Source of the DNA: Bacteroidales bacterium
GTDB lineage: Bacteria > Bacteroidota > Bacteroidia > Bacteroidales > UBA932
Direction: 5' to 3'
Length of the DNA: 11,272 bases
NCBI GenBank assembly: GCA_024401945.1
Contig: JAKSKC010000037.1
Location: 1 to 11,272, forward strand
How positions within the stretch are numbered: the first letter of the stretch is position 1; each line of letters begins with the position of its first letter. The notes under the pieces were generated by a model. That model was not told the DNA's origin. It worked only from the letters and a program-made list of their open reading frames with translations, and searched no databases. Made by a program: the position numbers and the translations under genes. Positions 1 through 5,938 of this stretch are shown piece by piece.

Positions 1-254
1 TTCCCTCCCGGGGCGGCGCAGAGGTCGCGCACTGTCCTTCCCGGAAATGATTCCAGAACGCGGCGGAAAAGGTGTCCGGGGAACATCGCGGAGGAGTCCT
101 GAACATAGTAAACTCCGGCGTGGAACAGCGGATCAAGGGTGAACACCGGCCTGCTCTCCAGAATCCGCCCCCATCTGTTCCAGGGTACTGGCGCACCTTG
201 GATGTCCTTGAACTTGAACGGATTGAGCCTTATGCTAACGGGAAGCGAGTTCAT
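1..254 (-). CDS. rRNA cytosine-C5 methyltransferase (RsmF/RsmB/NOL1-NOP2-Sun family), N-terminal part, cut by the window edge
   Basis: The window holds the first 84 or so codons; the gene continues past the left edge. It should be an S-adenosylmethionine-dependent enzyme making 5-methylcytosine in 16S rRNA. The translation shows the family's PVSIRLNP segment at residues 5-12, then HAGVYYVQDSSAMF, the conserved stretch before the SAM-binding fold, and the SAM-binding signature DLCAAPGG at the edge. The catalytic cysteines lie outside the window. The start is the ATG at 254-252. A TAG lies directly upstream in frame, so no longer N-terminus is possible. The start lies inside the SRPBCC gene, overlapping it by 20 bases, which suggests translational coupling. 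From memory, relatives have about 25 more residues before SIRLNP, so this N-terminus looks short. The family call is firm; which cytosine is modified cannot be told. Confidence 0.9.
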   Translation of the reverse strand, partial: MNSLPVSIRLNPFKFKDIQGAPVPWNRWGRILESRPVFTLDPLFHAGVYYVQDSSAMFPGHLFRRVLESFPGRTVRDLCAAPGG

Positions 255-630
255 CTACAAGTTTGTCCATTCCTTCCTTTATCTTCTTTCCCAGCATCAT
301 CTGCATCATAAGGTTGAGGTCTGCGTCCACTTCCATGGAGAAATCGGTCTTCCCCTCACCTGCATCGTCGAAATGCAGGATCACGTTGAAGTTGAACGGG
401 GCCCCGTCGTCCTTGATGCTTATCCTGTCGTAAGGATGGCGTTCGAAGACCCTGACTCCGATGGTGAATCCCTGTACCGTCGCCCTGATGCTGTCGAAAT
501 CGGCCGTCACACCCTCCTTCTTGTCTTCAGGAAGCGCCTGAAGGAGGTTGCGCATATCGGTGAATCCCATATACAGGTCCTCCGGACGACGTGCGATCGT
601 GCCGTGTTTGCTGTAATATTGCGCTGACAT
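235..630 (-). CDS. SRPBCC (START-like) family protein of unknown function
   Basis: This encodes a 131-residue cytoplasmic protein without signal peptide or membrane segment. It resembles the short SRPBCC proteins that Bacteroidales annotate next to pyrE or housekeeping enzymes. The features I recognise are the FTDMRNLLQALPEDKKEG segment (residues 23-40), alternating beta strands through residues 50-103, and a long amphipathic C-terminal helix rich in Met and Leu (MMQMMLGKKIKEGMDKLVDEL, about 106-128, here split by its helix turns), as in the helix-grip fold that encloses a hydrophobic pocket. The ligand is unknown. It is first in a minus-strand operon: its last 20 bases overlap the methyltransferase gene downstream. 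The start ATG lies just inside an AT-rich divergent promoter region and no Shine-Dalgarno sequence is visible. Family call from memory of homologs; function unassigned. Confidence 0.75.
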   Translation of the reverse strand: MSAQYYSKHGTIARRPEDLYMGFTDMRNLLQALPEDKKEGVTADFDSIRATVQGFTIGVRVFERHPYDRISIKDDGAPFNFNVILHFDDAGEGKTDFSMEVDADLNLMMQMMLGKKIKEGMDKLVDELASR

Positions 631-649
631 TATTTTTTACTTAATTTTG
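619..649 (+). promoter_or_regulatory. Bacteroidota-type promoter for the NUDIX-permease operon
   Basis: TTG at 619-621, a spacer of 20 bases, then TAATTTTG at 642-649 matches the Bacteroidota consensus (TTG, 19-21 bases, TAnnTTTG). Transcription would begin near 653, giving a leader of about 28 bases before the ATG at 681. The -33 element lies inside the first codons of the divergent SRPBCC gene. Confidence 0.65.
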
Positions 650-661
650 CGTTTCAATCTG

Positions 662-669
662 CAAATATA
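662..669 (-). promoter_or_regulatory. Putative -7 box for the SRPBCC-methyltransferase operon
   Basis: Read on the minus strand, 669-662 is TATATTTG, an exact match to TAnnTTTG. Transcription would start near 658, leaving a leader of about 28 bases. The nearest TTG upstream (688-686) is only 16 bases away, shorter than usual, so the -33 element is uncertain. The start site predicted here and that of the divergent promoter fall within about 5 bases of each other. Confidence 0.45.
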
Positions 670-680
670 GTAAAATTCCA

Positions 681-1292
681 ATGCACAAGATTTATCTGGA
701 ATACCGCTGTATAATCATATGTTCTCCAGGTGAACCGGCCCTTTCCGATCCCAATGCCGTGGAGTTCCATTTCGGAGGAAGGATCGACATAGGCAGGCTT
801 GTGGCGATGTTCAGGGCGTCCGAGAGCCTGAGCCATATCTACATACCGACGGACGATATTGAATCCACCTACAGGCAGCTCTGCTCGGAGTTCAGGGAGG
901 TCAACGCGGCCGGAGGACTGGTAACCAACAGGAGGGGGGATTTCCTTATGATAAACAGGAACGGCAGATGGGACCTTCCGAAGGGACACCAGGAGGCCGG
1001 CGAGGACATCAGGGTCACCGCCGTGCGCGAGGTCATGGAGGAAACAGGGGTGCAGCCCCTTATCCCGGGAGACCTGGTCTGCATAACAGACCACTGCTAT
1101 TTCAGGAACAATGTATGGCATCTGAAGCACACCTGGTGGTTCAGTATGAAGTACAATATGCCGATAGACCTCATCCCGCAGAGGGAGGAGGACATTTCCG
1201 TGGCCGCCTGGGTGGCCAAATCATCCCTCCCGTCCTGTCTGGAGGGAGCTTTCCCTTCGATATCCGAAGTTTTCCGCGAAGCGCGGGTCTAG
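681..1292 (+). CDS. NUDIX hydrolase
   Basis: This encodes a 203-residue cytoplasmic hydrolase of nucleoside-diphosphate-linked substrates. The NUDIX box is complete at residues 102-124: Gly102, Glu108, then REVMEETGV with Arg116, Glu117, Glu120, Glu121 and Gly123, which provide the Mg-binding carboxylates. It is preceded by the strand and turn RWDLPKGH (96-103). About 75 residues before the NUDIX fold (which starts near AAGGLVTN) form a separate N-terminal region of mixed alpha/beta character that I cannot assign. The box alone does not tell the substrate. The stop is followed after 4 bases by the ATG of the permease gene, so the two are probably co-transcribed from the promoter at 619-649. 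A functional link with the permease is not evident. Confidence 0.9.
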   Translation: MHKIYLEYRCIIICSPGEPALSDPNAVEFHFGGRIDIGRLVAMFRASESLSHIYIPTDDIESTYRQLCSEFREVNAAGGLVTNRRGDFLMINRNGRWDLPKGHQEAGEDIRVTAVREVMEETGVQPLIPGDLVCITDHCYFRNNVWHLKHTWWFSMKYNMPIDLIPQREEDISVAAWVAKSSLPSCLEGAFPSISEVFREARV

Positions 1293-1296
1293 TTTG

Positions 1297-2439
1297 ATGA
1301 TTATGACGGCCGACAGGTTCATAGCCGGAAAACTCCGGTTCAAAGGAAGGATGGCTACTATCGCTATAGCTGTCTCTTTCTTCGTTATAATTATTTCAGT
1401 ATCAATATCCTCCGGATTCAAGAAGGAGATAGGGAAGGGACTGTCCGAACTGGCGGGTGACCTGCAGCTCTTCGAATCGTTCGACGGCAGGTATTCGTCC
1501 CAGGAGGCAATGGTGGCGGATGAGGACCTGCTCGCGGAAATCTCGTCCCTGCCGCAGGTGCGGGAGACGGTTCCGGTGATCTACCGTCCGGCGATAATAA
1601 AAGCGGGGGACTCGCTCCACGGAGTCCTGTTCAAGGGCGTGCCCTCCTCTGACAGCACGGCGCTATCGGCTGAAATCCCGGTAAGGCTGTCCGAGATAAT
1701 GGGACTGTCGGAGGGGGATACGATGCTGAGCTACTTCGTGGGGGAGAAGGTCAAGGCCCGCAAGTTCAAGGTCACCCGCGTGTACGACGCCCTTGTGGAT
1801 GCATCGGACAAGCTTGTAGTGAAGGTCGGGATAGACGATCTGAGAAGGCTGAACGGATGGGATGCCGGTGAATGCTCCCTCCTTGAGGTCAATCTGGTTT
1901 CCGGAGCGTCCGATACCGGGGGGATGAGGCGCGCCGCCGACGAACTGGCGGCCGGGACCGGCCTGATATGCCTGCCGCTGCAGGAACGCTATCCCAATCT
2001 GTATGACTGGCTTGCGCTTATAGATTCCAATGTGCTGGCCATACTTGTGCTGATGACCATAGTAGCCGGTTTCAATATGATATCCGGACTTCTGATAATG
2101 CTTTTCAGGAGCACCTCCACCATAGGCGTGCTTAAGACGATGGGTATGAGGGATTCGATGATAGCCTCGCTTTTCCTGCGTCTCAGCGCAAGGGCCGCCG
2201 CGTTCGGAATGCTGGCCGGGAATGCCCTGGCCCTTCTTTTCTGTCTGGTCCAGGGAACCACGAAACTGATAAGGCTGAACCCTGTGAACTATTTCGTCTC
2301 CTTTGTCCCGGTGAGCGTCAACATTCCTATGATACTGCTCAGCGATGCCGTTGCATTTGCCGCGATCCTGCTTCTGATGCTCATCCCGACCCTGTTCATC
2401 TCCGGGGTCGATCCCGCCCGGACCGTCCGCGTGCGTTAG
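1297..2439 (+). CDS. ABC transporter permease of the FtsX/LolC-LolE (MacB-like) type
   Basis: This inner-membrane protein of 380 residues has the four-helix layout of lipoprotein-releasing and MacB-type permeases. One helix lies near the N-terminus (about 19-40, rich in Ile and Val), followed by a periplasmic domain of about 200 residues (about 41-240), then three C-terminal helices (about 245-270, 295-319, 344-369). The segment YDWLALIDSNVLAILVLM, then VAGFNMISGLL and IGVLKTMGM, is the FtsX-domain signature with its coupling helix that contacts the ATPase. Such proteins work with a LolD-like ATPase, often to release lipoproteins from the inner membrane; no ATPase gene is present here. I chose the ATG at 1297; a TTG at 1294 and an ATG at 1303 are alternatives. 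The stop TAG shares bases with the stop of the opposing lytic transglycosylase gene (4-base overlap). It is not proven to be LolE itself. Confidence 0.85.
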   Translation: MIMTADRFIAGKLRFKGRMATIAIAVSFFVIIISVSISSGFKKEIGKGLSELAGDLQLFESFDGRYSSQEAMVADEDLLAEISSLPQVRETVPVIYRPAIIKAGDSLHGVLFKGVPSSDSTALSAEIPVRLSEIMGLSEGDTMLSYFVGEKVKARKFKVTRVYDALVDASDKLVVKVGIDDLRRLNGWDAGECSLLEVNLVSGASDTGGMRRAADELAAGTGLICLPLQERYPNLYDWLALIDSNVLAILVLMTIVAGFNMISGLLIMLFRSTSTIGVLKTMGMRDSMIASLFLRLSARAAAFGMLAGNALALLFCLVQGTTKLIRLNPVNYFVSFVPVSVNIPMILLSDAVAFAAILLLMLIPTLFISGVDPARTVRVR

Positions 2440-3509
2440 CGCTGTCCCGCGTCCTTCTTGCAGAACGCCCTGTAGATGGAGTGTATCGAATTGACATAGA
2501 ACGCCGTCTCCAGAAGTCCCCGCTTCCGTGGAGCCGCGGCCGTGCTGTCCGTGACACTGCAGTCCGTACTGTCCTTCGAACTGATGATTATGGCCTGGCG
2601 TACGCTCTCCCAGCTGCTGTCATCCATCCCGTACTCCTGGGCGAGGCCCATTGACCTTCTCACACCGCCTTCCCCTGAATTGTAGGCCGCAAGCGCGAAG
2701 TTTATTCTCTCGTTTCCGGGAATGCCGCTGTGGTAGCCCATCAGTTTGCGCAGCAGTTCCGCCCCGGCGCGTATGCTCTCCTCCGGGTCCAGGGGATTGT
2801 GCAGGTTGAAGGCCCTTGCCGTGCGCGGGACGAACTGGAGCAGTCCCGATGCGCCCGCCGGCGAGCAAACCTCGATCTTGAACTTTGATTCCTGGTAGAC
2901 GAGGGCTGCGAACAGCCTCCAGTCTATCCCGGCTACCGGGGCATATGCCTTCAGCAGCGAATCGTAGGGTGTCAGGCAGATGCCTTCATATTCCCCTCCG
3001 CTCTTCCAGGGACTGTACCTGCGTATGAAACGCTCCCTGGCGGATGCGCTGCGCGGACTTGAGTTGTAGCCCGATATCCATTCGTCGGCAATGGCCATCT
3101 TCGCCCTGTCCTTTTCGTTCATCACCCATCTTTCTATGCTGTCCAGCGCTGTGGATGATACCGTGGATTCAAAGTCGGAACTGTCCGCGCAGGGCAGGGT
3201 GAACATATCGATCCTCCCGTCCATCAGGGCGCTGTAGGCCGAGTCCACAGAACGGATTATCCGAATGTCAGCCTCTATGCAGAGATCCCTCGCGAAGGAT
3301 TTGACGGCATCATAGCTGTATCCTGCCAGAAGATAAGGGGACTTGAAACGGAGGTTGTCACCCGTTATGGCGCATCTGAGGGGTCTCCATTCCGCGGACG
3401 GGGGCAGTTCGTCCCTGTAGTTGGCGAACCTGTCCGACACCCTTACGCAGAGGGATACGGCCGCAACCGCCGCAAGAGCCGTGATGTATCTCGTCAGGCG
3501 GGAATGCAT
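2436..3509 (-). CDS. MltF-like membrane-bound lytic transglycosylase
   Basis: This 357-residue periplasmic enzyme cleaves the MurNAc-GlcNAc bond of peptidoglycan to give 1,6-anhydro-muropeptides. A hydrophobic N-terminal segment (about 8-24) is a signal peptide or anchor. Residues about 42-145 look like part of a type-3 solute-binding domain (LRCAITG, YSYDAVKSFARDLCIEADI, LMDGRIDMF). The SLT domain follows: YQES with the catalytic Glu207, then SPAGASGLLQFVP (216-228), DPEESIRAGAELL (241-253) and ALAAYNSGEGGV (272-283). MltF-type proteins normally carry a two-lobed binding domain of over 200 residues; here only about one lobe remains. The gene starts 2 bases after the porin stop, so the two form an operon. 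Its stop overlaps that of the opposing permease. The lipobox needed for a lipoprotein is absent (Leu before Cys21). Confidence 0.88.
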   Translation of the reverse strand: MHSRLTRYITALAAVAAVSLCVRVSDRFANYRDELPPSAEWRPLRCAITGDNLRFKSPYLLAGYSYDAVKSFARDLCIEADIRIIRSVDSAYSALMDGRIDMFTLPCADSSDFESTVSSTALDSIERWVMNEKDRAKMAIADEWISGYNSSPRSASARERFIRRYSPWKSGGEYEGICLTPYDSLLKAYAPVAGIDWRLFAALVYQESKFKIEVCSPAGASGLLQFVPRTARAFNLHNPLDPEESIRAGAELLRKLMGYHSGIPGNERINFALAAYNSGEGGVRRSMGLAQEYGMDDSSWESVRQAIIISSKDSTDCSVTDSTAAAPRKRGLLETAFYVNSIHSIYRAFCKKDAGQR

Positions 3510-3511
3510 GA

Positions 3512-5866
3512 TTATTTCTTGGCTGATTCGATATTGACTTTCTTTGCCGGGTTAGGCTGGGTGTAGAACGGCCAGAAGATACCGAACTTTATGGCCCTCT
3601 GGCTGACTATGTAGCCGTTTGCGCTGAAATAGTCGTAAGGTCTTACAGGCCATCCCTGTCCCGCATTTTCAAGTTTCACGAATATGCAGGCGCGTTTCCA
3701 CTGCATATTGACGAAAACGTCGAAGAACGGTCCGTTGTTGAATTTCTCCTTGTTCTGGTTGTGGAAGGTTCCCGTGACAGGATTCCACGACGGGCTGTTC
3801 CAGGCGGTGTTGTAATAGGCGTCCACGCCAACCTGCATCGTCAGGGCCGGGGTCCTGGCCTCATCCCTCGTCCTTGCGACGACGAACTGGGCGAAATAGC
3901 GCAGGTTGAAGGACAGCAGCGGCAGAGGCAGCACTTCCGGGTTGGATGACAGCTGGGCGAGTATCCTGTTGTCGAGATGGACTATGTTCCCGATTACGAA
4001 CTCCTTGCGCAGTGAACCGCTGAGCACGCTCATAGGCTGGACGTTCTGCCGGATGACTCCAAGGGTGTCGTAATAGGTGTTGCCTGAAAGCAGGGCATAT
4101 CCGACCCTCAGGTCCATTTTCCATCTCGGAATGTCCAGTATGCCTTCTATCTTCGTCTGTGACGCTTTCTTGAAATCATTGTCCCAGGAGAGGGTGTGCG
4201 AATAGAAGTGCTCCTGGAAGAAGCTTGGCTGGATGAGGCTGGTCTTCGCGGTGGCGGTAAGGCTCACCGGGCTGCTCCTGTCCCTCCTGAAAGGGAAGAA
4301 GTTGAAATTGACCTTGCCCCCTATGTCGAAATCCCCGCTCCTGTATCCGGCGAAGCAGTAGTGCGCGTTTGCCGACCAGTTGAGGTATTTCCTGTACTGG
4401 CCCTGGACTCCCGCGTACATATAGATGCTGTTTTCCGTCGCGTTCCTGTAGCCTGCAGTATCGAGTTTCGGACCGTAGGTGTAGTTCATCAGCCTGTCTC
4501 CCACACCGAAGTCTATCTTGGACACGATGCCCTCGCTCGACCACGGCTGCAGCCGTATGAAGACCTTGTTGTCCAGCCTGTGCACGCCCATCGAGTCTAT
4601 CCCGGTGTCAGTGTATTTCCTTCCGTACTGCGAGTATTCGAAGGAATGGCCGATGAATGCGGAGGTGATGTCCCTGGTGACCGTGTCAACCTTGGTCTCC
4701 TCCGCCAGCTCCGTACTGTCCACGACCATCGTGCTGTCCGCCGATCCCTTTCTCTTCAGGAATTCGAAAGGGATTCTGAACTGCTGGTCGAGGAAGAAGG
4801 TCATCTTCTTGATTTCGGAGGATGCCGACGTGTTGTAGACCTTCATCTCCCTGGCGTCTATGGTGGTGTCCCTGCCCTCCGAGAGGTCCGTCATGCCTCC
4901 GTTCTCACCTCTGGGGACCTTGTTGTGGATGCACCCGAAGTTCATCATATATTTCTTGCCCAGATAGTTGGTCCCGATGCCCACGTTGCTGTTGCGGGTC
5001 TTCTCGTTGGCCAGCATTCCGGCACCGCCGAAGAGGTCGAACATGAACGTGACGTTCCAGGCCGGAAGAATGTTCTGGGTGGTGAGGATATGTACGTTGT
5101 CAGATTCCTTCTGAGTGCCTCCGAGCAGTGTTCCGTAGTATGCCAGCTCCGTGTGCGGGGTCTTGCTGTTGTACTGGAGCATCGTGGACGGGCTGTACGC
5201 CCAGCTCTCCTGCACCCTGTAGAACTCCACTCCCTCGTCGGCGATGTCGCGCAGGAAGTAATTGTAGGTCTGCACAGGGGATCCCGCCATTCCGAGCCAG
5301 GTCGCGTTGACATCCCTCCTGAGGAAAGGATAGTCGTGGTAGTGGTAGTTGAACGAGGTGTCCGGCTGGCTCACCTCAAGGTTGTGGAAATCCTGGTCCA
5401 CGGTCCAGTGGATGATTCTCTTGAACTGCAGTGTCTCCGGAAGTGCGAAGGTCTCCAGGACACGCGGGATGCTTTCCCTGATGGAATCCCTCCGGTCCTT
5501 TTCGTCGAGACGGCTCTGGCGGATACTGTCCTTGTAGTGTATCTGGGCTCTCAGCGTGGAATCCGCTATGCGCTTTGCCAGTTCCTCGGGAGTCATCACC
5601 TCGAGGGTGTCAAGACTGTCGAGCGAGTCGGCGGAAGGGATGAACACGTTGATTCCGGCGGCGACGAGGACGCTGTCCGGCAGCTTCTCGTCCGGCATCT
5701 CACCGGTACGGCCTATCTTGTACGCGTCGGAAGGGTAGATCACCGTATCGGCGGCAATCACCGGGGCACAGACCCTGTCAGGCCTCTCCCGTACCGGGGA
5801 TGAGGACAGAGCGACGGTCGCCGCAACGACGGCGAGCGGGAAGGTTATGCCGGAAAACAGTTTCAT
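3512..5866 (-). CDS. Putative outer-membrane porin (Bacteroidota putative porin family)
   Basis: This encodes a 784-residue protein expected to form an outer-membrane beta-barrel. The ATG at 5866-5864 is preferred to the one at 5875-5873, three codons earlier, because it gives a normal signal peptide (MKLFSGITFPLAVVAATVAL) and because the upstream ATG falls inside the -7 box. After the signal lie about 120 residues rich in Asp, Ser, Lys and Arg, with a charged helical stretch (DKDS and RRDS repeats around 105-135). From about residue 145 come alternating aromatic-rich strands with segments I recall from Bacteroides putative porins (HWTVDQDFHNL, DVNATWLGMAGSP, TPHTELAYYGTL). The C-terminal part (KRACIFVKLENAGQGW, IKFGIFWPF) is also typical of a barrel. 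The substrate is unknown. It is the first gene of a two-gene operon with the lytic transglycosylase. Confidence 0.85.
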   Translation of the reverse strand: MKLFSGITFPLAVVAATVALSSSPVRERPDRVCAPVIAADTVIYPSDAYKIGRTGEMPDEKLPDSVLVAAGINVFIPSADSLDSLDTLEVMTPEELAKRIADSTLRAQIHYKDSIRQSRLDEKDRRDSIRESIPRVLETFALPETLQFKRIIHWTVDQDFHNLEVSQPDTSFNYHYHDYPFLRRDVNATWLGMAGSPVQTYNYFLRDIADEGVEFYRVQESWAYSPSTMLQYNSKTPHTELAYYGTLLGGTQKESDNVHILTTQNILPAWNVTFMFDLFGGAGMLANEKTRNSNVGIGTNYLGKKYMMNFGCIHNKVPRGENGGMTDLSEGRDTTIDAREMKVYNTSASSEIKKMTFFLDQQFRIPFEFLKRKGSADSTMVVDSTELAEETKVDTVTRDITSAFIGHSFEYSQYGRKYTDTGIDSMGVHRLDNKVFIRLQPWSSEGIVSKIDFGVGDRLMNYTYGPKLDTAGYRNATENSIYMYAGVQGQYRKYLNWSANAHYCFAGYRSGDFDIGGKVNFNFFPFRRDRSSPVSLTATAKTSLIQPSFFQEHFYSHTLSWDNDFKKASQTKIEGILDIPRWKMDLRVGYALLSGNTYYDTLGVIRQNVQPMSVLSGSLRKEFVIGNIVHLDNRILAQLSSNPEVLPLPLLSFNLRYFAQFVVARTRDEARTPALTMQVGVDAYYNTAWNSPSWNPVTGTFHNQNKEKFNNGPFFDVFVNMQWKRACIFVKLENAGQGWPVRPYDYFSANGYIVSQRAIKFGIFWPFYTQPNPAKKVNIESAKK

Positions 5867-5872
5867 AAACCA

Positions 5873-5902
5873 CAAATTTAACTACTTTTTGGGGATTGAC
5901 AA
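5873..5902 (-). promoter_or_regulatory. Promoter for the porin-transglycosylase operon
   Basis: On the minus strand, TTG at 5902-5900, a spacer of 19 bases and TAAATTTG at 5880-5873 match the Bacteroidota consensus well. Transcription would start near 5869, only about 3 bases before the preferred porin ATG (5866), giving a nearly leaderless mRNA. The upstream ATG (5875-5873) overlaps the -7 box and so could not be translated from this transcript. Confidence 0.65.
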
Positions 5903-5918
5903 TAAATGAGTAAATTTG
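5888..5918 (+). promoter_or_regulatory. Promoter for the kinase-RapZ/MurU operon
   Basis: TTTG at 5888-5891, a spacer of 19 bases and TAAATTTG at 5911-5918 match the Bacteroidota consensus closely. Transcription would start near 5922, downstream of the first in-frame ATG (5906). This favours the ATG at 5939 as the real start. The promoter interleaves with the divergent porin promoter, whose -33 element (5902-5900) lies in the spacer of this one. Confidence 0.65.
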
Positions 5919-5924
5919 CTGAAC

Positions 5925-5929
5925 AGGAG
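5925..5929 (+). promoter_or_regulatory. Shine-Dalgarno sequence that decides the kinase start
   Basis: AGGAG at 5925-5929 ends 9 bases before the ATG at 5939. Such a clear ribosome binding site is rare in this window, and it supports translation from 5939 rather than from the ATG at 5906, which has no such site. Confidence 0.55.
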
Positions 5930-5938
5930 AAAAACAAA

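Noticed and set aside
72..627. Plus-strand open frames opposite the methyltransferase and SRPBCC genes
   Set aside because: They are shadows of two minus-strand genes and have no recognisable domain.
1294..1296. TTG as the start of the permease gene
   Set aside because: An ATG follows directly and there is no reason to prefer TTG; the difference is one residue.
3437..3509. Lipobox in the MltF-like protein around Cys21
   Set aside because: The residues before Cys are Val-Ser-Leu; Leu directly before Cys does not fit a lipobox, so a lipoprotein is not supported.
4196..5803. Open frame of 535 codons on the plus strand, antisense to the porin gene
   Set aside because: It lies wholly opposite a well-supported gene. 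Its translation is rich in Val, Arg, His and Glu without recognisable domains, as expected when the sense gene avoids TTA, CTA and TCA codons.
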